Shown: positions 45,919-58,648, numbered from the stretch's first letter. The stretch: 64,000 bases of DNA from Hanleya hanleyi (GCA_036873755.1 JAVTVY010039180.1:62001-126000), one strand, 5' to 3'. Notes: generated by a model from the letters alone, not told the origin. Made by a program: numbers and translations.

Positions 45919-46935
45919 TTCAATGGTTCAAGAACACAACCAGGCACATTCCTTGGCGAAGATTAATTCAAGAACACAAGAACACACTCCGATATATTCA
46001 TTGGCGAGGAAAAGTTCTAGAATACACCCAGACACATTCATTGGTGAGGACTGATTCAAGAACACATCCAGAAAAATTCAATGGTGACGACATTCAATGG
46101 CCACATTCCTTGGAGATGAAGGTTTCGAGAACACATCCAGACACATTCGTTAGTGAGGATTGATTCAAGAACACACTCAGACACATCCATTGGTGATGAT
46201 TGATTCACGAATACTCAGACACATTCAGTGGTGACGACTAAATCAAGACCACTTCTCGCCATACAAGAACACATCCAGAAAAATTCAACGGTGACGACCT
46301 TCAATGGCCACATTCCTTGGAGATGAAAGTTTCGAGAACACATCCAGACACATTCGTTAGTGACGATTGATTCAAGAACACACCAACATCCCTTCGTTGG
46401 TAATGAACGGTTCAAAGATACAGCCAGACACATTCGCTGGTGACGATTGATTCAAGAACCCACACAGACCGCTTCGTTGGTGCTGAAGGGTTCAAAAACA
46501 CACACAGACACATTCGCTGGTGACGACTGAATCGAGAACAAACACAGACCCCTTCGTTGGTGATGAAGGGTTCAAAAACACACCCAGACACATTCGCTGG
46601 TGTCGATTAATTCAAGAACACACCCATACACATTCGTTGGTTATGAAGTTTTCAAGAACACACCCAGACACATTCGTTGGTTTTGAAGGGTTCAAAAACC
46701 CATCCAGACACATTCACTGGTGACGATTGATTCAAGAACACACACAGACCCCTTTGTTGGTGAGGAAGGGTTCAAAAGCACACCCATACACATTCGCCGG
46801 TGATGAACGGTTCAAGAACACATCCAGACACATTCATTGGTGACGATATATTCAAGAACACACCCAGACACATTCGTTGGTGACGCAGGGTTCAATAACA
46901 TAACCAGACACATTCGTTGATGACTATTGATTCAA
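45919..46935 (+). repeat. Minisatellite C: about 40-bp units
   Basis: The unit is CAAGAACACACCCAGACACA then TTCGTTGGTGACGACTGATT. About 25 degenerate units, with alternating variants (GATGAAGGGTTCAA versus GACGATTGATTCAA) suggesting an 80-bp pattern in places. Confidence 0.9.
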
Positions 46936-47818
46936 ACTACAACACATATAAGGGAAGTGGGAAGAGGTGCCGACATACTGACAGTCACATGACTTCACAG
47001 TATATTCTTCTGGTTAACCTATTCTAAAGCACATACCAAGAATCTAACGATTCGTGATATGTGTTGTATCTCAGGTATGCTTTTATTGTACCTGTTCATG
47101 TGGCAACTTGGATGACATGACCACACGGCCCCTAGCACCGGCATAATCGGTATTAGATACAAATCTAGAGAGCTATGATGGAAATGCTCTGACAACTCGT
47201 ATATTGGTAATTGGTGAGCTGTGTCGCTGTGACAACTCGAACACTGGGGATTGGTGAGCTGTGTCGTCGTCAGATGAAAATGACGGCATTTAACACAAAA
47301 GACTAGCCTGTAAGGCCCGATGTCGACCCAGCATCAACTTGCCATAATGCCAACATATATCAAAGGCCAAAAGGTCTGTACATGGGGCGGGCCTCGGGAA
47401 CGAAACGTTCACCAGCAGAATCTCGCCATATACAGGTAAAAATTACAACATATATAAGGGAAGTGGGAAGCGGTACCTACATACTGACAGAGTCACATGA
47501 CTTCACATTATAGTCTTCTGATTAACCTATTCTAAAGCACATACCAAGAATCTAACGATTCGTCATATGTGTTGTATCTCAGGTACGCTTTCATTGTACC
47601 TGTTCATGTGGCAACTTGGATGACATGACCACACGGCCCATAGCACCGGCATAATCGGTATCAGGTACAAATCTAGATAACTATGATGGAAATGCTCTGA
47701 CAACTCGTATATTGGTAACTGGTGAGCTGTGTCGCTGTGACAACTCGAACACTAGGGACTGGTGATCTGTATCGTCGTTAGATGAAAATGACGGCATTTA
47801 ACACAAAAAGACTAGTCA
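46936..47818 (+). repeat. Satellite B, second block
   Basis: One full monomer starting near 46936 and a partial one from about 47443, more diverged than the first block (for example CGGCATAATCGGTATTAGAT). It ends ACACAAAAAGACTAGTC at 47818, close to where the first block ended (ACACAAAAAGACTAGTC at about 45886). Confidence 0.9.
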
Positions 47819-48180
47819 AACACACCCAGATACATCCAAGGGTGACGACTGATTCAAGAACACACCCAGACACATTCATTGGTGACGACTGAATCAAGAA
47901 CACACCCAGACACATTCGTTGGTGACTACTGAATTAAGAACACACCCAGACACATTCATTGGTGACGACTGATTCAAGAACACACCCAGACACATTCATT
48001 GGTGACGACTGAATGAAGAACACACCTGGACACATTCATTGGTGACAACTGAAGCAAACACGCATCCAAACGCATCCACTGGTGACGAAGGGTTCAAGAA
48101 CACACCCACACGCATTCACTGGTGATGAAAGGCTCAAGATCACTCCCAGACACTGTCACTGGTGATGAAGAATTCAAAAT
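47819..48180 (+). repeat. Minisatellite C, second block
   Basis: About nine units of 40 bp, very regular at first (GGTGACGACTGATTCAAGAA), then decaying toward 48180. Confidence 0.9.
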
Positions 48181-48289
48181 TCAAGTGTCTACAATTCCAT
48201 ATCTAACTGTCGTCCATAAAAAATGTCCGATTCCATAAACCAGTCACCAAATTAAAAAACAATCACGGTTTGTAAATATATCCGGCAAG

Positions 48290-48575
48290 ACATCTTCAAG
48301 ACATCTTCATGTACCCATATGCAATCCGCATCGCGTATCTGTATTCGTACAATCATATGATATAGTTATAAAGTCGTTATATTTAGAAAGATGTATCTCA
48401 GTCATGCTTTGATCAGTGGTGTTCATATGAACAACATGAGGATCTTGGCGTATATAAGGTACATACAGACCCTAGTGCCGGGTTAAGCGGAATTAGACAC
48501 ATGTTACGCTGCGCTCGTATTTTGCTATCAGCTTGTGATATGTATGGTCAAACTTGAGAAATTTTGAGGAGATTG
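48290..48575 (-). mobile_element. Unit U, copy 4, minus strand
   Basis: Read on the minus strand it gives the CTGATAGCAAAATACGAGCG coding end, a TGTGTCTAATTCCGCTTAAC block, GATCCTCATG and TTCATATGAAC, then GTCTTGCCGG, matching unit U copy 1 from about 16040 to 16330 in order. It stops before the hydrophobic frame. It lies immediately beside the satellite blocks that share its UTR segment. Confidence 0.75.
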
Positions 48576-48699
48576 ATCCAGACATCGAGGCACATTCATC
48601 GGTAGCGAAGGACTGCAGAACACACACATTCATTGGTCATGGAGTATTCAGGAAGATATCGAGACACAGCCTTTAGTGGCAACGTACCGGTATTCAGAT

Positions 48700-49135
48700 A
48701 GACATCTCGAAACATCTCTTTCATTAGCAGTTGTCAAGTCGCCAGCTTATGTCGTAATTGTGTTATTAGCAGGCGATTTTGCATGCAAAGTCAACCGCTA
48801 TTGTCACAATTGCGACATTGGCTGGTGATTCTGCATGCAGAGCCGACCACTATTGACGCAATTACGACAGTTGTGTCATTATTTGTTGCTATTTCAAGTA
48901 TATCAAATATTTATTCATACATCATGTGTGATATATTTTTGTCCCAAATAATTACTGGTTCCCAGTTGTGACAATAAGCGTCAGCATGCTCGCTACCATT
49001 TTTTTTTAATGACAGTGTCGCCTGCTATTGTCACAACGCAGTTGTGACATTAGCTGGCGACCTGACACCAGCTAATGACACAATTGTCGTAATAGAGACA
49101 TTTGTTTCATTAGTAGTTGCCACAGAGCGTGAATG
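48700..49135. mobile_element. Inverted-repeat element at right edge of satellite domain
   Basis: The left part (CATTAGCAGTTGTCAAGTCG, CCAGCTTATGTCGTAATTGT, GCAGGCGA) pairs imperfectly with the right part (TCGCCTGC, GACATTAGCTGGCGACCTGA, CAATTGTCGTAATAG). The right part is also the inverted match of 40619-40700. The interior is AT-rich and non-coding. Confidence 0.65.
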
Positions 49136-49370
49136 ATCCAGAACGATACAGAGGCAGAATTGTTGATGATGCAGGATTCAAGAAGACATCCATTTACAGC
49201 TACTGATGGCCATTGGTCGTGAAGGATTCAGGAAGACATCGACACACACTCCGTGGGGCTGAACGATTCAAGAAAGCATCGAGACACAGAGATTAATGTA
49301 AAAGGATTCAAGAAGACGTTCAAACACAGACATTGGCGATGAAGAATTCAAAAAGACATCCAAAATGAAG
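49136..49370 (+). repeat. Decayed minisatellite C-like units
   Basis: Repeated GGATTCAAGAAGACATC-type units with irregular spacing of about 35-45 bases, resembling minisatellite C. Similar debris lies at about 48590-48690. Confidence 0.6.
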
Positions 49371-52300
49371 TTGAAAATGTATCGTGAGATTCAAGGGAAA
49401 ATCTCTGTAATTTGGATTATGTCCCTTGATAAATCTGAAAATGTTTGTCGCCATGGCATTAAAATAATACATTTTCAAGATTATTTGAGACCTGCATAAA
49501 CTTTATTCGATAGCTGTGATAGTATGTGAATAGGCACTTTGGCTATTATTGAAGGCTGTGTTGAAAATTGAGATTTACTATTTCAGAAAAATAACTGGCA
49601 TGATGGTTATGGCTGACGTGGTGATTAACGGATATTTGCATACCTGCCATATTTATGTGTAAACAATGTTCCGCTCAGCCGAAACATACCTCGTTAATTG
49701 CCTATCCTAACAAGTTGTAGATTTCAATATTTTGCATTAAATGTTATCACATAAAAGGCATAACTACATGATTAATTATGATGGGCTAATTAAAAACTTT
49801 AAAAAATGACCAAGCATGTCGACGCTTCTGTTGTTGCAGCCATTAATTATTCCGGTGAAGTTGCTTTGATCTTCAATCCATTCAGTTATCTTGAGGCTAA
49901 ATCCCATGTAATGGATTATTGTCTCCAGTCAGTCATAGTGCCGACTCCTATTTGTGTCATACGAATGCATCTGCTTTTATCCTATTCGGCTCGATTCTGT
50001 TCTTGTCTAGTTACAATGTTACGTCAACAGCTCCTCTCGAAACGCATTTGTCATAGGCAATACGAGTATCTGAGTTTAAGGCCATGTTCCGTCATGTGAT
50101 AACACGCATAATTATAATTGGCGACCCCGTATCGTTTAGGACCATGGTGTAGGAGAATGGACCATGGTGTCATGGGCTAATTATTTATAGCAGTCCACGA
50201 TCATGGTGTAATGCTAACAATTATCTGTACCAGTGTGTATGTTAACAATTATCTAAACCAGTCCATGGCCATGGTGTAATGTTAACAATTATCTATACCA
50301 GTCAACGACCATGGTGTAAAGTTTAATTGATCAATTGACCATTTGATCAATAGAATGTATATTACACTGTAGTTCGTAGCTTTGCTGTTTGATGTTTTGT
50401 GTATGGATATGGATGAAGTTAATTTGTGTATGCTTGTAATAATCTCTGGCAACAAAATCGAGTTATCTTGCCTTAATCATATCCTTCCAATATAAGTTAT
50501 GTATATACATGGTTGTTTGTATACATTCGTACTGGTATGGCGATTACAATGTGATGTTTATGTGAAATCCTTCCCTCTATCGGGCAAGCTGCCACATGTT
50601 CAACATGGCCACCATCTCTTTACAAATTATATTCACATGTTCAAACATGGCCGCCAATTCTTTATCCTTTAAGTAACTAATTCCCCATCCTCCCCCCCCC
50701 CCCTCCATCCCGAATATCTTGATTCGAGGGCATGTGTAACTTGCAATCATGCAATCATGACCATTCGAAATGTTCAATAAATTGTATTTCTTCATTATTA
50801 ATTTTAACACAGAAAAAATTGAAGGACGAAGAATGTCGTTTGTTGCAGCAGAACCACTCATTTTATAGATTGAACTCTGTATTTATTACCCTAATATCGA
50901 CCTTGAGGTACTTCACATTTTCCTGGAATGGAAGTGTAATGTCAAGTGAGACCAGTTGGTTTCGATAGGATAAACAACTTTAACTCAATAGTTTCAGAAG
51001 CTTTACTCAAATCGCGAAACATTATTATGCTATATTCATCCTTTTTGGGGAGATTGCTAGTACTGGTTCATACTCAATGTAAGAATCACCAGATAGTGCA
51101 TACAATAGCCAAGTCTGGGGATAACAATATGTCTAGATATGAGCCCTTTCAGCTGCACAAAGACTCTGACAACAGCCCCTACATGAAGTATCTACCCTGG
51201 TGTCTCGTAGTGATGATACGATATGGCATGAGAAATCGAGTGGTTTGATCAAAATCCGATTTGATTTCAGAGCAGATGATATCCATGTTCACAGGTTCGC
51301 ACGCTTAATCCCAATACTTCACCTATTCGTTATGGGTTCTTTTTCAAATATTTAATTTAAATTATTTAGGGACCGGGAGGCTTCTGCTGTTATCATAGTC
51401 CCCAGAGGTTATTTTCAGTCATTTTTAGCTAAAAGTCGTGGTAAACATAATTAAGAGTTAATAGTTAATTAAACAAAGGAAATAATTCAGTTTCCAAAAA
51501 GCTATTCTATGATTTGATTATCACCTGCTTCAGTTAAACCGTTTTGCTATCAAGCAATTTAAATATCAAATATGCTGCCTAATTATAATATAGAGTCGAT
51601 AATCAATCTTTGTTCAACTAAACCAGAGGCACTATAATGTTGACATCTCTGTATGAACCTAAATCTGTTTGTATTTTCGAGTCGGCCGGTTTGACGTGCG
51701 GAGTTCTAGTAACAGATCGTTAGATTTCAGGGGTTGATGAGGTGTACAACACGCCGCCGTCTGGGCGAGAGATCCTTTCTTTAATCCCTTATCTCCTGGC
51801 TTAATCTCCGTTATCGCTCACCCCGCTTAACGGGCCAAGTATAGGGCTAATTGACTTAATCTACCTGTTAATAGGATTACCTGAACGGGTGAAATGTACA
51901 TCCCCTCACCTGACGTCTTGATTGATAGCTTTATATGAATCAACAGCAAGGTGTTCATTTCACCATGACGAAGGGGAGTATGACGGAGACATGCAATTAT
52001 AGCAATCTCTTTCTTTTGTAATTGACTAGCACTTCCCTGGGCAACATCATTGTTCCGCTTTCATCTCAATAATATCAATGAAAATGATAAATAGATAAGA
52101 GTGATTTTTTATATATTCCCCTGCACTTACGTTCGGTTGATTTTCTTTGACTGCACACTGCGACTTACTTTTCATTTATTAAAATAGATCTGAATTAGGA
52201 ACACGATAATACGAGGAGGATATGATTGCCACCCACTATTATGTTGATTTTGTATACAATATGTACAGTCGGTGTTAAATTAATTTCGGGTTAACATAAC

Positions 52301-52439
52301 ATGATACATTCAAGTTAAAAATCAAAATACAGCAAACAACATTTCGGTATTTAAACGATCATAGCCATATATTTGTCGTTGGCACTTTTACAGCAATTCG
52401 TGAAACTATTTTATAATACTTGTTCATATTAGAACCAAC
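49371..52439. other. No gene seen
   Basis: AT-rich. Overlapping short frames on both strands with no domain. Apart from the small tandem repeat at 50138-50320, nothing is recognised. Confidence 0.4.
50138..50320 (+). repeat. Short tandem repeat, about 40-bp units
   Basis: Units contain ACCATGGTGTAATGTTAACA and ATTATCTATACCAGTC. Four to five imperfect copies. Confidence 0.8.
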
Positions 52440-53335
52440 CCCATCGATGACAGCCTATAGCAACATCCCATGGATGACAGCTTATATCGATATCCCATCT
52501 ATGACAGCATATATCGATATCCCATCAATGACAGCATATATCGATATCCCATCAATGACAGCATATATCGATATCCCATCGATGACAGCATATATCGATA
52601 TCCCATCGATGACAGCATATATCGATATCCCATCAATGACAGCATATATCGGTATCCCATGGATGACAGCATTTATCGATATCCCATCGATGACAGCATA
52701 TATCGATATCCCATCGATGACAGCATATATCAATATCCCATCGATGACAGCCTATATCGATATCCCACTGATGACAGCCTATATCGATATTCCATCGATG
52801 ACAGCCTACATCAATATCCCATCGATGACAGAATATATCGATATCCCATCGATGACAGCATATATCGATATCCCATCGATGACAGTCTATGTTGATATCC
52901 CATCGATGAGAGCCCATATCAATATCTCATCGATGAGAGCTTATATCAATATCTCATCGATGAGAGCCCATATCCATAATCCATCGATGACAGTCTATGT
53001 TGATATCCCATCGATGAGAGCCCATATCAATATCTCATCGATGAGAGCTCATATCAATATCTCATCGATGAGAGCCCATATCCATAATCCATCGATGACA
53101 GTCTATGTTGATATCCCATCGATGAGAGCCCATATCGATATCCCATCGATGACAGCCTATGTTGACATCCCATCGATGAGAGCCCATATCGATAGCCCAT
53201 CGATGACAGCCTATGTTGACATCCCATCGATGAGAGCCCATATCGATATCCCATCGATGACAGCCTATGTTGACATCCCATCGATGAGAGCCCATATCGA
53301 TATTCCATCGATGAGAGCCTATGTCGATATCGATC
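52440..53335. repeat. 27-bp minisatellite, about 33 units, open in several frames
   Basis: The unit is ATGACAGCATATATCGATAT followed by CCCATCG. Toward the right a second variant, ATGAGAGCCCATATCGATAT, alternates with ATGACAGCCTATGTTGACAT, giving a 54-bp dimeric pattern from about 53110. Because 27 is a multiple of three and the unit has no stop, a 335-codon frame (repeating SMTAYIDIP) and frames on both strands remain open. There is no promoter, splice site or ATG context to support translation. The units are rich in the palindromes ATCGAT and GATATC. Confidence 0.95.
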
Positions 53336-53339
53336 AATA

Positions 53340-55816
53340 CATTCTTGGACTAGCGATTCATTTGACTTCTGTTTCATGCAACATTTCGGAAATAAACGAA
53401 AGAAGAAATTTTTATGTCATTTACTAAACCACTGACCACATTTATATAATTTTGGATTTCTGAATTTTGCTAAATGAGTCAGCTATTTATTAAGTACAAA
53501 GTAGGCCCTATAGGTTAATAGATTATCAAGTCTCGTTTTGTTTTGATAAGTGAAAACCAATCAACACTCACTCGCCAATTCCTCATCTGACCTGGTGGAT
53601 TTGATTGGTTGAGACGTTTTGGTGGAATTGAAGAGGTGCTCTATACAATTTCGATAATTATTCGTGGGATACTATAAAATGGTCCCACCGAATACGACGT
53701 GATCTATGTTGGATTATCTCTTCAGATTCATGAAATTACAGAAACGCAAATGTAGAAAGTTTAAAAGCGTGAGATACTCAAAATCATGTCGTTGAAAGCT
53801 TAATTTACTATGACCGTGGTGTTGATAACACAGTTGATAGGGTAGCTTAGCATATGTCACTTGTAATGTATTCTATAACGCCAAAGGCTATCTTTGAATG
53901 AGGAATTCTCATTGCGAACTATGTAGTTGTATACATTAAATATCTTTTACTTAGAATTTCACTGCATTTCAAACATTCCAGAGAACATTTTGAACGCATT
54001 CCAAGGGTCATTATGGGTAAGTGTCAGGTAAAGTAATAGGTCTTTATCCGAATACACTAGATAAAATTCTGGAAACTATGGTCAGATTAAATGATATTGA
54101 ATTAACAACTTTCTGTATTCCTACGAAGTAGGCTACAGATCGCAATTTGTCCGGTAATGAGTGAGTGAGTCCATCCGAATCCTTTCGTCGGCAAAATAAG
54201 GAGAACCGTTGACATTAGAACCATGATTTTTGGCATGAACGTGCATTAGGGCATTGTTACGAGCAAGTTCTGAGTTGACCGAATTCTGATTAAAATTTGA
54301 TTTATAATTATTTTTATTATTATTTATTGATGGCTCAGCGAGTACACTGTCATGCCCATCGGGAAGCCTTGGCTGTATGTTTCACTGTATACACAGTGGT
54401 GGGATATGCCATCCGTAATTGTTTTTATGAAATAGGAAATGCTAATTTTCCATCATTTGTTAGTGCATTTATCTACACCGCTATGCCAGCCTTAATACAC
54501 ACAATTCAGTATATTGTTATAGATACATGTAAACTGTGGCCTTTAACGTGTATCCTATTTCACATCCAAACATTTCATCACTGACAACAGCAGGCTTCAA
54601 ATTCAGGTCAGATTACTAACTAATGATGAAATATCCTACATCAACCAATTAAGTCAGCGTGGTGCAATAACCCAGCAGAAGAAGGAAAGATGTGGTATCA
54701 TCCTTCAGATTAGTCTGTGTGAGCGACAATGATAACAGTTTACTGAGGGCGAAACAAAGCCATGACGGCATGTTTAAAGGGTCTTCTTTTGGTATAATTT
54801 AACTAGATAAAGTAACTTTGATCATGATGTGGAAATATGATAACTTGAGTTTTTTTGTACCTCTTGAATATTGACTAGGCCTATATATCACACTTGGATA
54901 TAATTTAAACAAAAAATTACATGTGTAAACAAAATATGTCTAAATTTTTCTTGTCATTTCAAATCTTGATCCATTTTGATTCCTTGATTAGGGGATACAG
55001 AATCACTGCCACGGAGTGTGTTGGTGTGTCACAGCAATGCAATTCCGATTCACACAACGAAGCTGAGGTGGTTTAACGTTTATCAATGAAGAAAATCACC
55101 GATCAACCGCCATAGAATATAATGTGAAACAAGAAAACCGGAATAGTACATTCATCAGATTGCCGATACCCAAAATGTGTTGTCTCATATATCTAGATAA
55201 CAACGTGATGTAGAGACGCTATTTATTCGTCTTTGTACCGGTTATGCTCAGGAGAATGACATAGAATCATTATTATCTTGTGCAGAGAAGGTGTTGGTCT
55301 TGAGTTGAACTACCGTAAACTACATAAATGCAACCTTTCTACTATAGTACTATATATAAAAATATGTTGTATTGTTGGGAAAATAATGTGATTCAAAGCG
55401 TTGTTTTGATCCTGGACAAGGGCACTGAAAACCATTAAAGAGATGTAAATGTATTTTCACACGTAAAGCTTGAAATCTACCTAACCTTTATTATTCAATC
55501 TGTTTCCTTTAGTTAAAATGAAGGCGCATTAGAAGACTGTTACCAACAAGTTCTGAGCTGACCTACTTTTGATGAAAATTCCTGGTGATTTTTGATGAAC
55601 TGGCAATTCTGACTTGGGCGGTGCCCATCTTAATATAGGCAGGATTTCAACTGGGGGTGGGGATTTCCAAGGATTGAGTTCGCGTTCGAGTCCTAATGCC
55701 TACTCTACTTCGTAGGTCCTGTGACGTTAGTCACACTGCTCATGTAGTTATAGGAGAAATGTAATTAAAGAATGAGTATTATCTGAAGTTAATGAGAACC
55801 AAATTAGACGATTTTG
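53340..55816. other. No gene seen
   Basis: AT-rich sequence. A 95-codon frame at 54297-54584 is unrecognised. A short GAGTGAGTGAGT at about 54158 may be a fragment of a SINE tail. Confidence 0.35.
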
Positions 55817-55819
55817 GTT

Positions 55820-57290
55820 ACCCTATCTGACCAAGGCGATTTGAGATGTGCCGCAATCTATAGAGCAGGGTGAGAGTAGGGTCATTAAGATCAACCCCTC
55901 TCCCCTCCCCCCTATATTTATTCTTACCCCTTTGGCTTGGGGTTGAAACTATATCCACAATATATCTTGGAGTAAAGTTCTAGAAATGTAAAATTAAAAT
56001 TGAAGTTTTGATGCTCTTTTGTTTGTCAATTTTTCGGTCAGATCTTTTTATTTGTGTTATTTTCTCTTGACAACTACATAATAGAATAGGAAAACATTAT
56101 CGGTGTGAATTAAAATAATTTGAGCACATTTCTGAGTTAAAAGTTGCATTTTCGTCGTATTTCTTCAACATTTGTGCCTTTTTTTTTACGAAATCCGAGA
56201 GGGTTCTTCGGACTTTTACTTTTTGGGCTCGCTTCTGACTTCTGAGTTCGGACTTCTGAATTCCAACTTCAGGGTTCAAGTTCCAGCGGATAAATTCAGC
56301 AGTAGAACATTATACGGGGTCCGGTTTTCATCTATTCGCCGTGTTTGGATAATCGGGACTGTCCATTTTTTATGTATCACAATATTCGGCAAGTTAAGAC
56401 ACCCACTTTTATACGCTTTTTTGCTATTCTATAACTATAGATATCCATCCACCCTCTACAGCGTTACCTAAACCATACACGGCAGTGTTCTGGTGGTGGT
56501 TTTGATTTTAAGATTTTCTCATGATGAATATGTTAAGCTTGTAGACTGACTTTTGACTTCTTTCGAGTTCTGAGTTCCGACTTCTGAACTCCTAGCTCTG
56601 AATTCTGACTTCCAAGTTAAGACTTCTGACTTCCGAGTTCAGATCTCCGAGTTCCGAATTCGGAATTCAGCAGACAAATAAGCCATTTAAATATGGGTAG
56701 GCCTAACCCTTATTACTGAAAGACCACCATTGACAGTAATTGCAGGGCATATATTACGGCACAACAAAACAAGTATTCATGCAAGAGGCTTTGTAAATAT
56801 GGCTGAAATATTTTTAACAAGATATCCATATACTTGTTGTTCGCATTAATCAACCCATGGTCCAAGGTTAATAAGTCAGATTGTCCTTCTAATATTTTCG
56901 CGTGGTAGACTTAGTCCTATTTTTCAAAGATGCACATCAGCCCTGAATCAATTGAACTAATGCATGTACCCTGTATTAGATGCTTTGTTGGGGGCCATGG
57001 GTCCTTTATTACCAAGGATTAGAATTACTCAGAAATCAATGTTCTGAACTCTCCAGAACTCAGAAGTCTGAACTCGGAAGTCGGAAGTGGGTCAAAAAAG
57101 TAAAAGTCCGAAGAACTATCTCGGCTTGCATCAAAAAGGCACAAATTTTGAAGAAAACGACGTAAACGCAACCCTCTGCTCGAAGTTGAAAACAAAGGCA
57201 CAATGTCTTCATTATTATAGCCGCGGAGTGGCAGCTCTAAATTTTTCGTCGTTTCGGTTTTAGTTTAGAAAGGGTTTTTGAAGGGCAGGT
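55820..57290. mobile_element. TTAA MITE family P, copy 3, degenerate and split
   Basis: The left part begins CCCTATCTGACC near 55822 and follows family P order (TTGGGGTTGAAACT, TTTTTCGGTCAGATC) to about 56200. The right part resumes near 57130 with TTTTGAAGAAAACGACG, CCCTCTGCTC and ATTTTTCGTCGTTTCGG, then fades by about 57290 without a clear right terminus. The middle is foreign sequence. Confidence 0.6.
56205..57105. mobile_element. Insert with inverted GACTTCNGAGTTC minirepeats
   Basis: Short units of the type GACTTCTGAGTTCGGACTTC occur at 56209-56285 and 56548-56675, and in reverse orientation at 57040-57095 (CAGAAGTCTGAACTCGGAAG). The adjoining arms GGTTCTTCGGACTTTTAC and GTAAAAGTCCGAAGAAC (about 56205 and 57102) are near-perfect complements. 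This is a fold-back type insertion splitting family P copy 3. Confidence 0.6.
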
Positions 57291-58182
57291 GGTTGGGCAT
57301 ACATGTACTTTTCAGATGGCTGATTTATTTTTCCTCGGATTCATCGTACCACTGTCCGGGTGAATTGGTGAGTTGACAGGTGGCGTGAAGAATGATTAAT
57401 AGCCCTATCTAGAATATGTGTGATATCAAAAACGGAGAAAAAATGTGGAGACTCTCGGTGTGGTCCAAAATATATTTATATATACATATACATATGATTA
57501 ATGCTTCGGGAGAGAAATCATACGATTTTTGCCCTTTAGTTTCCAGGAAAGCAAATTTTGTATTCCAACGAATGGAATTTGAAGAAGCTACGTTGCATTG
57601 TCAGAGGGATACTGGAATTCAGTCGTTTGAATATATTTATTTCATTATACTGGTAGTAAACACTATGACTTGTGGATCGCTAGGATAACTGCGTGGAATT
57701 CGCCGTAGTGTGGACCAGTTCACGAACTAGTTAACCAGCCAGTAAATAACATTAATCCGTCTGAGCTCAATGGGGCGAGTAATTGATAGAGAGTTTCACC
57801 AGGTTAAATTGAATTCTGACTCGCAGGTTGTCTGGTCACAGTAGATAACTGGTAACGATAAGGCTTAATCTATACAATCTCAGTCACCAAGCGACCTAAC
57901 TAATTTTCCGTTCTTCTGGCTCGCACGGGAATGAAATTTCTTTGTGAATGATATAAAAACCTTTTACATATGCAATCTTAGAACATATAATATCTAATAT
58001 ACAATACTAGTATGAGTTGCAGGATCTATAATCCAACTCGACAGGTGAAGTTCATTTTGGGCAACAATACAGGCGTGACAATCACCGCTCCGGATGCGAA
58101 TCCTATGCTTTCGTTTTGACAGGTAAAACCGGAAGGGCACTTGGGGGGCATTTCAGCAACCTAACTTTTTTCTTACCCCATA
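57291..58182. other. Possible C-type-lectin-like exon trace
   Basis: A plus frame at 57416-57688 includes MEFEEATLHCQRDTG, which resembles the sFeeAxxhCqxxGG segment of C-type lectin domains. The expected Trp and Asn/Glu ligand motifs downstream are absent. It could be a decayed exon or chance. No other gene signal. Confidence 0.2.
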
Positions 58183-58183
58183 A

Positions 58184-58648
58184 CCCTATCTGACCCAGGC
58201 AGGGGCTAATATTTTTCTTACCTCATGAGCTAGAAAGCAGGAACTTAGCACACTCTATCCTTGGGTCAAGCTCTAACAGAAAATGTGATGAAAAAACGGG
58301 CATTTTTGGTCGATTTTTCGAATTTTTTATTTTTGCGTTTTCTTGGCAAAAACTGAATACTAAATTAGCAATTAATAATTTGATGTGAAAATAGATTTCG
58401 TCCGATTTTCCCCGATGAAAAACAGGAATTTTGAAGAAAATGACGAAAATATCACTTTTCTGATACCCTATATCGCCGCCATCTTGAATTTACTCATGAT
58501 GCTCTGCACGGGGGGTATGCAAATGAGCTCAAAATGATCCCAATATGATAAACTGAAAAGTCGCGGAGGGTCAGCTTTCAATTTTTTTTTCCGTTCCGAA
58601 GATAGAGGAGAAAGTAGGAAAAATGCCACCCCCCAGGCCAGATAGGGT
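58184..58648. mobile_element. TTAA MITE family P, copy 4
   Basis: The left end reads ATAA-CCCTATCTGACCCAGG and the right end CCAGGCCAGATAGGG-TAAA, slightly decayed TTAA flanks. The interior keeps CTTGGGTCAAGCTCTAACAG and CCCAATATGATAAACTG. Confidence 0.8.

Noticed and set aside
40619..49370. CRISPR array suggested by regular repeats
   Set aside because: Units are contiguous with no unique spacers, and the window is animal DNA.
52420..53427. 335-codon open frame that looks like a repeat protein (SMTAYIDIP repeats)
   Set aside because: It is open because the 27-bp tandem unit lacks stops in several frames on both strands. No start context, promoter or unique flanking domain supports translation.
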